Shown piece by piece: positions 8,406 to 16,076 of a stretch of DNA of 64,000 bases. Numbering within the stretch: the first letter of the stretch is position 1; every line of letters starts with the position of its first letter. The notes below the pieces were generated by a model, which made no database searches, was not told the origin of the DNA, and saw only the letters and a program-made list of their open reading frames with translations. This DNA comes from Falsibacillus albus (GTDB taxonomy: Bacteria; Bacillota; Bacilli; Bacillales; DSM-25281). The stretch spans positions 1-64,000 of the forward strand of contig NZ_RCVZ01000009.1 of NCBI RefSeq assembly GCF_003668575.1, read 5' to 3'. A program made the position numbers and the translations under genes.

Positions 8406-8446
8406 GGAAAAGCTGATGTGTGAGATGCATCGGCTTTTTTTATTGT
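8406..8446 (+). terminator. terminator of hmp
   Basis: AAAGCTGATG / CATCGGCTTT stem (one G-U) followed by a T-run. Confidence 0.75.
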
Positions 8447-8498
8447 GAGAAGACTTTATTCGTAAAGCTAGTTTTAATAAATATCTAACAGTGTGAAA

Positions 8499-8669
8499 GG
8501 TTGATTTCCGCGGAAGGATGCTCGCTTTCTGAGGGGGCTAACAGGATGTGAGGTCGTTCGATGTTGGCACACGACGTACCGAACTTAATCGAATATCCGT
8601 CTTATATTGCGGGGTCTCACCCTGCCCGCAGATCCCCCCGGAGTCTCTCACCTTCAGCTCCAATCAACA
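8499..8669. repeat. dispersed GC-rich imperfect palindrome, long variant
   Basis: Begins GGTTGATTTCCGCGG and ends with CAGCTCCAATCAAC, with GCTCGCTTTC and GGGGTCTCACC blocks inside. The same family is at 13469, 15938, 20126, 36351 and, degraded, 46560. This copy is about 45 bases longer than the 36351 copy because the central part is replaced by unrelated sequence (~8544-8608). The remainder of the 469-bp gap 8400-8868 holds only terminators. Confidence 0.8.
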
Positions 8670-8785
8670 TTGGAGGATGAATTTTTAATATAAAACAGTC
8701 GCTATTACATAGGCAACTCTACCACAAATCCCGCTCAAACCCGCTTATGTTATGCAATTCGTCGCTGCATCCCTCTCCAATCAAA

Positions 8786-8815
8786 AACGGTCATCAATGA
8801 AATTGATGACCGTCA
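8786..8815 (-). terminator. terminator of the small basic-acidic protein gene
   Basis: Perfect stem ACGGTCATCAAT / ATTGATGACCGT with a 3-base loop; read on the minus strand it is followed by TTTTTG. Confidence 0.8.
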
Positions 8816-8868
8816 GACAAATTGACTCCATCCCGATTCTGCCCAGTTGAACCGGGGTGGTCCCAGTT

Positions 8869-9027
8869 TTATTCCTCTTCTTCGACCCGATTTTTGAACG
8901 CTTCTTGAGTGGTGATGAATTCTTCGTCCTCGATGCGTTCTTTCGTATGTTTTTCAGCGATGCTGTTCTCAGGGAAATTGCCCGGATGTCCTTTTTCTTT
9001 ATGGTTGAATCCTTTTCCTCGCGCCAT
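8869..9027 (-). CDS. small hydrophilic protein of unknown function
   Basis: 52 residues starting MARGKGFNHKEKGHPG, basic at the N-terminus and very acidic at the C-terminus (RIEDEE, RVEEEE). AAGGGAG lies 8 bases before ATG 9027, which is why this start is preferred over the upstream ATGs at 9057 and 9042. The composition resembles small spore-associated or stress proteins of bacilli (YfhD-like), but I cannot assign a family. It has its own perfect terminator and is convergent with nothing, so it is probably a monocistronic gene. Confidence 0.65.
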   Translation of the reverse strand: MARGKGFNHKEKGHPGNFPENSIAEKHTKERIEDEEFITTQEAFKNRVEEEE

Positions 9028-9079
9028 GCTGTTCACTCCCTTCATCACTTTACACATATCTTTTCCAAGTTCGGCGTAA

Positions 9080-10009
9080 TTATTTGTCTGGTTGGCGATC
9101 GTTGAAGACCTTTTTCACATTACGGAAAAACAATGATTGTGCACTCCATTTTGCAAACTTGTCTGGAATCAACAGCTGCTCAGCGGCGCTTTCGGCTGAG
9201 ATTGCGTCGCCTGCCTGGATCATATGCTCAATCAATTCCTTTAAATGCTGAATGTCTTCTTTACCGCCGACTCCACCGTGGCCAGGAACGGCGCAAGTAA
9301 ATGGAAGCTTGTTCAACTCGTCCAGCACTCGGTTCCAGCGGCGATAGTTTCCTTCTTGGAAGGATGGGAAGCTTTCGACGAACAGCAAGTCGCCTGCAAA
9401 AACAACTTTGTCATCCGGCAGCCAAACGACGGTGTCCGATATCGAATGGGCGCTGCCGAAATGAAGAAGTTCCAATGTCCGCGTGCTGCCAGCGATGGTC
9501 AACTTGTCCTCAAACGTGACATCCGGGAGGCGCAGGCTGAAATCATGGATCGTTTTGGCGATTTCCTCGACGAGCGTGATGCTGGATCTCAGCTCGCTGC
9601 GCTTTTCTTCATTTTTTTCCGTTTCCAATTGCCCTGTCAGCATGGAGAGGTAAGCTGATTCGTTCTCGATTTGCATCTTGACCTGCGGCATGATCCGTTC
9701 CTTCATGGCCTCATAGGTCGAAGGGGTGCTGATGATCGCGGCTTCATCAAACAGTTGATTGCCCCTGACATGATCGCCGTGGCAATGCGTCGTCGCGACA
9801 TATTTGATCGGCTTTCCGATCAAGGCTTGGGCTGCGCTTTTCAAATCAGCCGCCGCTTGCAGTGTCATCATCGTATCGACCACAACAGTAAAGCCGCCCA
9901 TATCAATGATGCCGGCATTGCCCAGTGCGCCTCTTCCCGAATCGATTGCCGCGAATATGCCATCTGCAATTTCCTTTAGCTTAAAGTGTTCTGAGTAAAA
10001 TGTTTTCAA
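9080..10009 (-). CDS. metallo-beta-lactamase-fold hydrolase
   Basis: About 309 residues. The metal-binding signature TTHCHGDHVRGNQ follows an N-terminal region ADGIFAAIDSGRGALGNAG, and later His and Asp ligands are in HFGSAHSISDTVVWLP with FAGDLLF and VPGHGG. The fold binds two metals, usually zinc. A TTG at 10009 with AAAAGGTG 9 bases upstream gives MKTFYSEHF; a GTG at 10021 is the alternative start. The family covers lactonases, glyoxalase II-like and other hydrolases; the substrate cannot be read here. The helical insert at residues ~120-170 (MLTGQLETEKNEEKR) distinguishes it from classic beta-lactamases. Confidence 0.85.
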   Translation of the reverse strand: MKTFYSEHFKLKEIADGIFAAIDSGRGALGNAGIIDMGGFTVVVDTMMTLQAAADLKSAAQALIGKPIKYVATTHCHGDHVRGNQLFDEAAIISTPSTYEAMKERIMPQVKMQIENESAYLSMLTGQLETEKNEEKRSELRSSITLVEEIAKTIHDFSLRLPDVTFEDKLTIAGSTRTLELLHFGSAHSISDTVVWLPDDKVVFAGDLLFVESFPSFQEGNYRRWNRVLDELNKLPFTCAVPGHGGVGGKEDIQHLKELIEHMIQAGDAISAESAAEQLLIPDKFAKWSAQSLFFRNVKKVFNDRQPDK

Positions 10010-10184
10010 AGATATCCACACCTTTTCTAAAAAAATCGTAATGGTGAATACATTCTTTTAAAAAGGCAAAAACACCTATCAGAAATTGTTAATTTTTTGA
10101 CAAATTTAGAAACGTTGAGAGCGGTTCCATTGCCTTCGAATAAGGTATAATAAGGATAATCATTGACAAGAGGGGTGCTGTTGA

Positions 10185-10559
10185 ATGGATTATTTCGATA
10201 TTATATCCGAACAAAGAATTCGCGAAGCCCATAAGAACGGTGAATTTGACAACCTGCCCGGGATGGGGAAACCGCTGCCGAAGGATGAATTCGCCAATGT
10301 CCCCCAAGAAATCCGCATGGCCTACCGATTGATGAAGAACGCAGGCTACTCCCCTGAAGAATCGACCCTCAGACAAGAGATGATGACCATCGAAAGCCTC
10401 ATCGCTCAATGCGATGACGAAGTCGAAAAAGAAGACCTCACCAAGCAGCTCAACGAGAAGATGCTCAAATTCAACCAATTCATGTCCAAACGAAAAAAGA
10501 ACACAAACTCTTCGTTATTCAAAAACTACGAGAACAAGATCGAAAAGAAGCTATTGTAA
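10185..10559 (+). CDS. DUF1992 (DnaJ-homologue subfamily C member 28 type) protein
   Basis: 124 residues beginning MDYFDIISEQRIREAHKNGEFDNLPGMGKPL, which is the conserved DUF1992 block (residues ~5-70). No J-domain HPD motif is present; the name comes from eukaryotic proteins where this block follows a J domain. The C-terminal part is a charged helix. ATG 10185 is preceded by AGAGGGGTG. It is cytosolic and of unknown role, widespread in bacilli. A weak terminator follows at 10566. Confidence 0.85.
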   Translation: MDYFDIISEQRIREAHKNGEFDNLPGMGKPLPKDEFANVPQEIRMAYRLMKNAGYSPEESTLRQEMMTIESLIAQCDDEVEKEDLTKQLNEKMLKFNQFMSKRKKNTNSSLFKNYENKIEKKLL

Positions 10560-10565
10560 ATTTAT

Positions 10566-10600
10566 TAAGGAATCCATCATTGATGGGTTCTTTTTTTATG
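10566..10600 (+). terminator. terminator of DUF1992 gene
   Basis: GGAATCCATC / GATGGGTTC stem with a T7 run. Confidence 0.65.
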
Positions 10601-10689
10601 GATTTACATGTTTCGCTGCTTATGCGGTGAGGACAGAAGGAAGATATCTGCGAAAAAAGCGAAATATCCATTATTCTACACCTTTCGTC

Positions 10690-10792
10690 AAATTTCGCCC
10701 CCGCCGTTCGCCACCTTCTTCCCGCCGCCGTCCGCCGCCGCCAATTCTCCAGCAGCCCCTCTCCCCCCCCCAGCAATCCTTCCCCATCATCC
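10690..10792. other. C-rich low-complexity tract with a 9-C homopolymer
   Basis: The gap between the DUF1992 gene and the lgt-like operon (10560-10875) contains a strongly asymmetric stretch: multiple CCGCCG units, then CCCCTCTC followed by nine C (10763-10771). The minus strand is correspondingly G-rich. Base composition is unlike anything else in the window. No coding frame with a ribosome binding site was found in it. Confidence 0.7.
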
Positions 10793-10875
10793 GAACAAAA
10801 TTTCTCGATTTTTCAGATAAATAAACAGTGATTTGTGTTAATATTTTCCTATACATATGAGTTGAGGTGTTGAAA

Positions 10876-11646
10876 ATGGATTTTCCCGTTTGGATCCATC
10901 TGGGCGGATTCCGTTTCCATCCGCACCTGGTGTTTGAAACACTCTCTTATTTCATCGGATTCAGGGTGTATCTTTGGACAAGGAATAAAGAGAGAATCCC
11001 GTATGACACGATGCTGGCGGTGCTGGTGGGGGCGATTGTCGGGGCGGCGCTCGGGTCGAAGCTGCTGTACTGGCTGGAAGATCCGATCAAAACCATCCAT
11101 TCTCTCACGGACCTCCCCTATTTAATGGAAGGGAAGACGATCGTCGGCGGATTGCTTGGAGGGTTGATCGGGGTCGAGGCAGCGAAAAAAATGGTCGGAT
11201 GGAAAAAATCGACCGGCGATGAGTTTGTGCTTCCGCTCATTGTAGGAATGTCGATCGGCCGGGTCGGATGCTTTTTGACCGGGCTGGATGACCATACATA
11301 CGGAACCGAAACGAAGCTGCCATTTGGGGTCGATTTCGGCGATGGGGTGCCGCGGCATCCGACGCAGCTTTATGAAATTGTATTTCTCTTCCTGCTGGCC
11401 GCCTTCGTCATTGGGCTGCGCAAGTTGAATAAATCGAAGCCGTGGGAAGGATTTGAATTTCAGCTTTTCATGGCGGGCTATTTGTTGTTCAGATTGTTGA
11501 TTGATTTTATCAAACCGACGCCGCATGTGTACTTCGGCTTGAACAATATTCAACTTGCGGCCATTGCCGGGTTGATCTACTACGGACAATTAATGTACAA
11601 GAAAGCGAGGAAACATGATGCCGAATCGAAGCTATCTGTTCTATGA
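10876..11646 (+). CDS. Lgt-family (prolipoprotein diacylglyceryl transferase-like) membrane protein, diverged
   Basis: 256 residues with about seven membrane segments. It keeps the family skeleton: GKTIVGGLLGG (86-96), GRVGCFLTG (128-136) and HPTQLYE (161-167). Canonical Lgt has His in the first block (the essential HGG) and Asn after GRxG (GRxGNFxNxE); here these are Val and Cys/Thr and the Glu is missing, so ordinary lipoprotein modification is doubtful. Start ATG 10876 follows GAGGTG at 6 bases. The 3' end overlaps the radical SAM gene by 29 bp. The fold suggests binding of a glycerophospholipid; the reaction is unknown. Confidence 0.75.
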   Translation: MDFPVWIHLGGFRFHPHLVFETLSYFIGFRVYLWTRNKERIPYDTMLAVLVGAIVGAALGSKLLYWLEDPIKTIHSLTDLPYLMEGKTIVGGLLGGLIGVEAAKKMVGWKKSTGDEFVLPLIVGMSIGRVGCFLTGLDDHTYGTETKLPFGVDFGDGVPRHPTQLYEIVFLFLLAAFVIGLRKLNKSKPWEGFEFQLFMAGYLLFRLLIDFIKPTPHVYFGLNNIQLAAIAGLIYYGQLMYKKARKHDAESKLSVL

Positions 11647-13033
11647 ATTGACGAATAGCATTTGTTCCAAATGTTTGCGAAAAGTGGAAGCGAAAATCAT
11701 CCTGGAAAATGACTGTGTGTACATGGTGAAGCATTGCCATGAGCATGGCAGGGAGCGGGTGCTCATCTCCACCGATATCGAGTACTACAAGAAATGCCGT
11801 GAATTCATCAAACCATCCGAAATGCCGTACCGCTTCAATACGCCGATCAAATATGGGTGTCCTTATGATTGCGGGATCTGCCCGGACCACGAGCAGCACA
11901 GCTGTTTGACCTTGATTGAAGTGACGGATCAATGCAACCTCCAATGTCCGATCTGCTATGCAGAATCATCCCCGCAGAAGAAGCGCTGGAGGTCACTGGA
12001 GGAAATCGAGTTCATGCTCGATAGCTTAGTAAAAAATGAACATGAGGTCGATATCGTCCAAATCAGCGGCGGCGAGCCGACGATCCATCCGCAGTTCTTT
12101 GACATTCTCGATTTGGCGAAAACGAAACCGATCAAGCATATCATGGTCAATACAAACGGGCTCCGGATTGCCCAGGACCGTTCGTTTGCCAAAAGGCTTG
12201 CCGAGTATCTACCTGGATTCGAACTATATCTCCAGTTTGACAGCTTTGAAAAAGAAGCCTTGAAGGAGCTTCGTGGCGTCGATTTGCGGGAAACAAGGAG
12301 GAAGGCGATCGAGCACCTTAATGAATTCAACATTTCTACGACATTGGTGGTAACGTTGAAAAAAGGACTCAATGATCAGGAGGTCGGAAAAATCATTGAA
12401 TACGGCCTTTCGCAAAAAGCGGTCAGGGGCGTCACGTTCCAGCCGATTCAGGCAGCAGGGAGGCTTGAGGACTTCGATCCTGCAACCGATCGACTCACCC
12501 TCAGCGAGGTGCGGCAGATGATCATCGATCAATCCGATGTGTTCAACAGTGAGGATATCATTCCGGTCCCGTGCCACCCTGACTGCCTGGCGATGGGGTA
12601 TGCGCTGAAGACGAACGGCAAAGTGACGCCGCTCACCGGGATGATCGATCCGAAGGTCCTGCTCGAAGGAGAGCGGAATACGATCGTCTTTGAACAGGAT
12701 GAGGAGATCAAGGATAAAATCTTCAAGCTGTTCAGCCTGAACCATTCGCCGCTATCCTCGTCTATGTCGCTGAAGGATCTGCTTTGCTGCCTTCCGAAGG
12801 TGTCCGCTCCGAACATTTCCTACGACAATGTGTTCAGGGTGATCATCATGCAATTTTTGGATGCTTATAATTTTGATATACGTTCCGTGAAAAAATCATG
12901 TGTCCACATCGCGCATCCGGACGGAAAGATCATCCCATTCGATACGTACAACCTGTTTTACAGGGACGATAAGGTGAAGCGTCTGGAAGAAATCCGCGCA
13001 GAAATGACGGGGGTGAATCATGAGCGAGTATAA
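11618..13033 (+). CDS. radical SAM enzyme of the Tes/MJ0619-like (COG1964) group
   Basis: 471 residues. An N-terminal Cys-rich region (Cys16, Cys19, Cys33, Cys40) precedes GCPYDCGICP-DHEQHSC (Cys81, 85, 88, 96). The radical SAM cluster motif CNLQCPIC (106, 110, 113) and GGEP (151-154) follow. A conserved VPCHPDCLAM block lies in the C-terminal half and adds possible cluster ligands. This layout is that of archaeal tetraether lipid synthase MJ0619 and its bacterial relatives, which join lipid chains carbon to carbon. ATG 11618 is 7 bases after GCGAGG; ATG 11615 is an alternative. It overlaps genes on both sides. Lipid chemistry is inferred from family and the Lgt-like neighbour. Confidence 0.8.
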   Translation: MPNRSYLFYELTNSICSKCLRKVEAKIILENDCVYMVKHCHEHGRERVLISTDIEYYKKCREFIKPSEMPYRFNTPIKYGCPYDCGICPDHEQHSCLTLIEVTDQCNLQCPICYAESSPQKKRWRSLEEIEFMLDSLVKNEHEVDIVQISGGEPTIHPQFFDILDLAKTKPIKHIMVNTNGLRIAQDRSFAKRLAEYLPGFELYLQFDSFEKEALKELRGVDLRETRRKAIEHLNEFNISTTLVVTLKKGLNDQEVGKIIEYGLSQKAVRGVTFQPIQAAGRLEDFDPATDRLTLSEVRQMIIDQSDVFNSEDIIPVPCHPDCLAMGYALKTNGKVTPLTGMIDPKVLLEGERNTIVFEQDEEIKDKIFKLFSLNHSPLSSSMSLKDLLCCLPKVSAPNISYDNVFRVIIMQFLDAYNFDIRSVKKSCVHIAHPDGKIIPFDTYNLFYRDDKVKRLEEIRAEMTGVNHERV

Positions 13034-13301
13034 GGAGGAGGAAATCGAGCCTAAACGGAAAGATACGCTTGCTTCCGGGATCGGCTTGACGGTGCTGCTT
13101 CATTTGATTTTGATTGTCTTTCCGGTGGCCTATTTTTTCATCGGCATTGTCCAGATTGTCTATATCATCCCAGCGGTTGCCATTGCGTACCGTAAGGGCT
13201 ACCCGAGAAGGGGAAAAGGGCTCATCATCGGGGCGGGCATCACGTTCCTATTGAACAGCGCCTGCTTTGGGATCGTGATGTCGGGCAGCCTTGGTGGATG
13301 A
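13020..13301 (+). CDS. small membrane protein, third gene of the lgt-like/radical SAM operon
   Basis: 93 residues: an acidic/basic N-terminus (MSEYKEEEIEPKRK), then two to three hydrophobic segments (about 19-58 and 68-90) separated by a basic loop YRKGYPRRGKG. ATG 13020 lies inside the end of the radical SAM gene (14-bp overlap) with GGGGGTG upstream, so the two are translationally coupled. No family is recognised. Its constant linkage, if confirmed elsewhere, would suggest a membrane partner or anchor for the cytosolic enzyme. Confidence 0.7.
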   Translation: MSEYKEEEIEPKRKDTLASGIGLTVLLHLILIVFPVAYFFIGIVQIVYIIPAVAIAYRKGYPRRGKGLIIGAGITFLLNSACFGIVMSGSLGG

Positions 13302-13692
13302 GAACGCGGGTGGCTCTTGATTGGGAGGGATTTTGCGGGCATTATAAAAGAAATGGGTCTTTTCGCAATAATTGCTGTTTTTAGATTTTCTTGTAAACGA
13401 TTCATCATTTGATTTTTTCTCCATTCGCAAGGCTGTTTTCAAGAGGCTCTTTTCGTAAAGTTTGTACAGGTTGATTTCCGAGGAAGGATACTCGCTTTCC
13501 GCTGCAATCAACCACCTAAGATGAAATTTTATCAAAAAAACTATTACTAATAGTAATCTTGGAGAAAAGAGCCATTTATAAAATTTGTTGCAATATATCA
13601 ACGGTTGAGCAAGGTTGATTTTCAAGGTCAGTATGCTCGAACCTGCCGCTGCAGCCAACACAAAAACTCATGGGATAGAAAGGAGATTTTTT
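13302..13692. other. 391-bp gap with degenerate repeats
   Basis: Holds a partial dispersed palindrome at 13469-13513 (GGTTGATTTCCGAGGAAGGA ... GCAATCAAC), a weaker one at 13610-13660, and the facing sequences GAGGCTCTTTTCGTAAAG (13444) and GGAGAAAAGAGCC (13561). No supported gene; the long minus-strand frame across it is built from repeats. Confidence 0.6.
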
Positions 13693-14043
13693 ATGAAAAT
13701 AGAGGGTTTTGGAGGAATCTTTTGGAGGACTAAAAATCTAGAGGATATCAAAAGCTGGTACAGTAAAGTCCTGAATATTGAAATTGAGAATTGGAATGGA
13801 GCCATCCTTACGCCACAACCTGGCAATGAAACCGTCTTTTCCTTCTTCACTGAAGATGACCCATATTTTCCAACAAACCAACAAGTGATGTTGAACTTTC
13901 AAGTTGAAAATTTGGACGACAGTATTAAACATCTAGAAGAAATCGGTGTTCCCATTGTGATGGAGAAGGCAGTTGATGAATATGGAAAGTTTATTTGGAT
14001 TGAAGATCCAGAGGGAAGACGTATAGAGCTTTGGGAGAAGTAA
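13693..14043 (+). CDS. VOC-superfamily (glyoxalase/bleomycin-resistance fold) protein
   Basis: 116 residues with the paired beta-alpha-beta modules of the VOC fold: FGGIFWRTKNLEDIKSWYSKV at the start and NFQVENLDDSIKHLEEIGVP then IWIEDPEGRRIELWE at the end. ATG 13693 follows AAAGGAG at 7 bases. The family includes dioxygenases, lyases and drug-binding proteins; metal ligands are not complete enough to choose. It is monocistronic, with a good terminator at 14073. Confidence 0.85.
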   Translation: MKIEGFGGIFWRTKNLEDIKSWYSKVLNIEIENWNGAILTPQPGNETVFSFFTEDDPYFPTNQQVMLNFQVENLDDSIKHLEEIGVPIVMEKAVDEYGKFIWIEDPEGRRIELWEK

Positions 14044-14072
14044 TAGGATCATAAGCAGCGATAAATATTGGA

Positions 14073-14108
14073 GATTGCCTGGATCATTTTGAACCAGGCA
14101 ATCTTTTT
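14073..14108 (+). terminator. terminator of VOC gene
   Basis: GATTGCCTGG / CCAGGCAATC perfect stem followed by TTTTT. Confidence 0.85.
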
Positions 14109-14148
14109 ACTTAAAGTATCAAAATATTAACTTTATAAAATATATGTC

Positions 14149-14175
14149 TTCATTTGTTGAAAAAACAGCCGATAT
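14149..14175 (+). promoter_or_regulatory. sigma-D promoter of motAB
   Basis: GCCGATAT at 14168-14175 is the exact sigma-D -10 consensus of bacilli; the -35 about 15 bases upstream (TTCA/TCAT) is weak. It is 36 bp before the motA start, as expected for a flagellar motility operon. Confidence 0.75.
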
Positions 14176-14210
14176 AAACAGTAGAAATAACTTTATAGGG
14201 TGAAGTACAT

Positions 14211-15014
14211 ATGGATAAAACATCAGTAATCGGGATTGTGCTAGGGATTTTGGCAATCGGTTTGGGGATGTTCTTCAAGGGCTTGAGCCCAAGCGTCCTC
14301 ATCAATCCTGCGGCAATCATGATCATCATTGTCGGGACGATCGCAGCAGTGACGATTGCGTTCCCGAGCTCGGATTTAAAGAAAGTGCCAAAGCTTTTCG
14401 GCATTTTATTCAAAGAAAAGAAACAGCTGGACCCCAAGGATGTGATCGGATTATTTTCCGAATGGGCACAGCTTGCACGAAAAGAAGGATTGCTTGCCCT
14501 TGAAGCAAAGACAGGGGAAGTGGAGGATCCTTTTTTGAAAAATGGATTAAGTCTTGCGGTGGATGGCCAAAGTGCCGACTACATCCGCGACGTTCTCAGC
14601 GAGGAAATCGATGCGATGGAGGACCGTCATCAATCGGGTGCAGCCATCTTTTCCCAAGCAGGCACATACGCACCTACGCTCGGTGTTCTTGGGGCGGTAT
14701 TGGGTCTGATTGCCGCGCTCGGCCACATGGATAATACGGATGAGCTTGGCAATGCGATTGGAGCGGCTTTTGTAGCGACCCTGCTCGGGATTTTCACGGG
14801 CTATGTACTGTGGCATCCTTTTGCGAATAAGCTTCGCAGGAAATCGAAAGAAGAAGTGAATATTAAACAAATGATGGTGGAAGGAATCCTCTCCATCCTG
14901 GAAGGGGAAGCGCCTCGTATCATCGAACAGAAGCTTGCGTCCTATCTTCCTGCCGAGGAGCGGAAGAAAATTTTAGACGACGAAAGCGGTGTTATGAAAG
15001 ATGAGCCGGCGTAG
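14211..15014 (+). CDS. motA: flagellar motor stator protein MotA
   Basis: 267 residues. It reads like B. subtilis MotA almost throughout: MDKTSVIGIVLGILA at the start, the helix pair near residues 1-55, the cytoplasmic loop QLARKEGLLALEAK and the C-terminal helices TYAPTLGVLGAVLGLIAAL and GAAFVATLLGIFTGYVLW. With MotB it forms the proton channel that turns the flagellum. A sigma-D promoter lies upstream and motB overlaps its 3' end by 14 bp. AGGGTGAAG supplies the ribosome binding site. Confidence 0.97.
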   Translation: MDKTSVIGIVLGILAIGLGMFFKGLSPSVLINPAAIMIIIVGTIAAVTIAFPSSDLKKVPKLFGILFKEKKQLDPKDVIGLFSEWAQLARKEGLLALEAKTGEVEDPFLKNGLSLAVDGQSADYIRDVLSEEIDAMEDRHQSGAAIFSQAGTYAPTLGVLGAVLGLIAALGHMDNTDELGNAIGAAFVATLLGIFTGYVLWHPFANKLRRKSKEEVNIKQMMVEGILSILEGEAPRIIEQKLASYLPAEERKKILDDESGVMKDEPA

Positions 15015-15819
15015 ACGAAGGAAAAAAGAAGAAAACAATCATATTGATGAATCATGGCTGATTCCGTACGCCGATTTATTGACACTCGTGTTGGCGCTGT
15101 TTATCGTCTTATTTGCCGCCAGCTCCGTCGATGCCCAAAAGTTTCAGATGCTTTCCCGCGTTTTCAATGATATTTTCATAGGGGGATCGGGGGTCATGGA
15201 CTATCCACAGCCATCGCCTCAGGACGATGCATCGCTGTCTGACGGGCTGAAGAAGGAAGATCAAAAGGCGGCGGCTATACAAACGACAGAAGTGCCGACA
15301 CAACCAAGTGATTTGGAAAAGAAAATTCAGCTCCATAAGCTGGATCAAGAAGAATTAAAGCAAATTCAGGCGAAAATCAATCAGTATATTAAAGAAAATC
15401 ATCTTCAGGTGAAATTTGCGACCTCCCTTACTGATGAAGGACTGCTGTTGACCATACGCGACAATGTCCTGTTCGATTCGGGGAAAGCGGAGGTCAAGAA
15501 AAGCAATTTGGATGTTGCCCATGAACTCTCGAAATTATTGGTGATGGACCCGCCTCGCGATATTATCATCAGCGGGCATACCGATAATGAGCCGATCCAC
15601 AATTCGAAATTCGATTCCAACTGGGAATTGAGCGTGATGCGGGCGGTCAACTTCATGAAAATCATGCTGGAGAATAAAAATCTCGACCCGCGCTGGTTCA
15701 GTGCAAAGGGCTTCGGAGAATTCCAGCCCATCGCCTCCAACCAAACCGCCGAAGGAAGATCCAAAAACAGAAGGGTCGAAGTCTTGATCCTGCCAAGGCA
15801 CAACTTGCCGGAACAATAA
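15001..15819 (+). CDS. motB: flagellar motor stator protein MotB
   Basis: 272 residues: basic cytoplasmic start (MSRRRRRKK), one membrane helix with the proton-binding Asp25 in IPYADLLTLVLALF, a linker, and a C-terminal OmpA-like peptidoglycan-binding domain (about 150-265; DNVLFDSGKAEV, ISGHTDNEPI, NRRVEVLI). It anchors the MotA channel to the cell wall. The Asp in a proton-type context and the B. subtilis-like MotA partner favour a proton-driven rather than sodium-driven stator. Confidence 0.96.
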   Translation: MSRRRRRKKEENNHIDESWLIPYADLLTLVLALFIVLFAASSVDAQKFQMLSRVFNDIFIGGSGVMDYPQPSPQDDASLSDGLKKEDQKAAAIQTTEVPTQPSDLEKKIQLHKLDQEELKQIQAKINQYIKENHLQVKFATSLTDEGLLLTIRDNVLFDSGKAEVKKSNLDVAHELSKLLVMDPPRDIIISGHTDNEPIHNSKFDSNWELSVMRAVNFMKIMLENKNLDPRWFSAKGFGEFQPIASNQTAEGRSKNRRVEVLILPRHNLPEQ

Positions 15820-15829
15820 GAAACAGCCC

Positions 15830-15866
15830 CCTACCCTAGGTGACAGGCACCAAAGGGTGGGGGGCT
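15830..15866. terminator. palindromic terminator after motB (GGTGACAGGCACC family)
   Basis: CCCCCTACCCTAGGTGACAG and the complementary CACCAAAGGGTGGGGGG form an imperfect hairpin with the shared TGACAGGCACC core. Confidence 0.6.
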
Positions 15867-15937
15867 GATTTTTGTTGGATGTTTTCTCGGAGAATAAGTG
15901 ACTAAAAGTTTTATTTTTGTGAATACATCATGAGATG

Positions 15938-16068
15938 ATGATTGGAGCGGAAGGTGCGAGACTCCGGAGGGATCAGCGGGCAAGGTGAGACCCCACAGCG
16001 TAGCGAGGACGCTCACCGCCCGCCCCTCGGAAAGCGAGCATCCTGCAGCAGAAATAAAGGTCAACAAC
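15938..16068. repeat. dispersed GC-rich imperfect palindrome
   Basis: GATTGGAGCGGAAGGTGCGA at one end and TCCTGCAGCAGAAATAAAGG at the other; inside are GACTCCGGAGGGATCAGCGG and GTGAGACCCC then GCTCACCGCCCGCCCC. Opposite orientation to the copy at 8499. Confidence 0.8.
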
Positions 16069-16076
16069 AAATTGTA

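Noticed and set aside
10414-10824. Proline- and arginine-rich frames over the C-rich tract
   Set aside because: Low-complexity by-products of the CCG/C-run sequence; different frames and strands are all open, and none has a start signal.
12000-13000. Idea that the radical SAM gene is a pyrroloquinoline- or peptide-maturation (SPASM) enzyme
   Set aside because: No short precursor-peptide gene was seen beside it, and the N-terminal Cys arrangement with GCPYDCGICP fits the Tes/MJ0619 group better. Not fully excluded.
13248-13661. 137-codon minus-strand frame
   Set aside because: Built from degenerate repeats and the antisense of the small membrane-protein gene; no ribosome binding site.
15831-16070. 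79-codon minus-strand frame after motB
   Set aside because: Lies entirely within a palindromic terminator and a dispersed GC-rich repeat; no start site.
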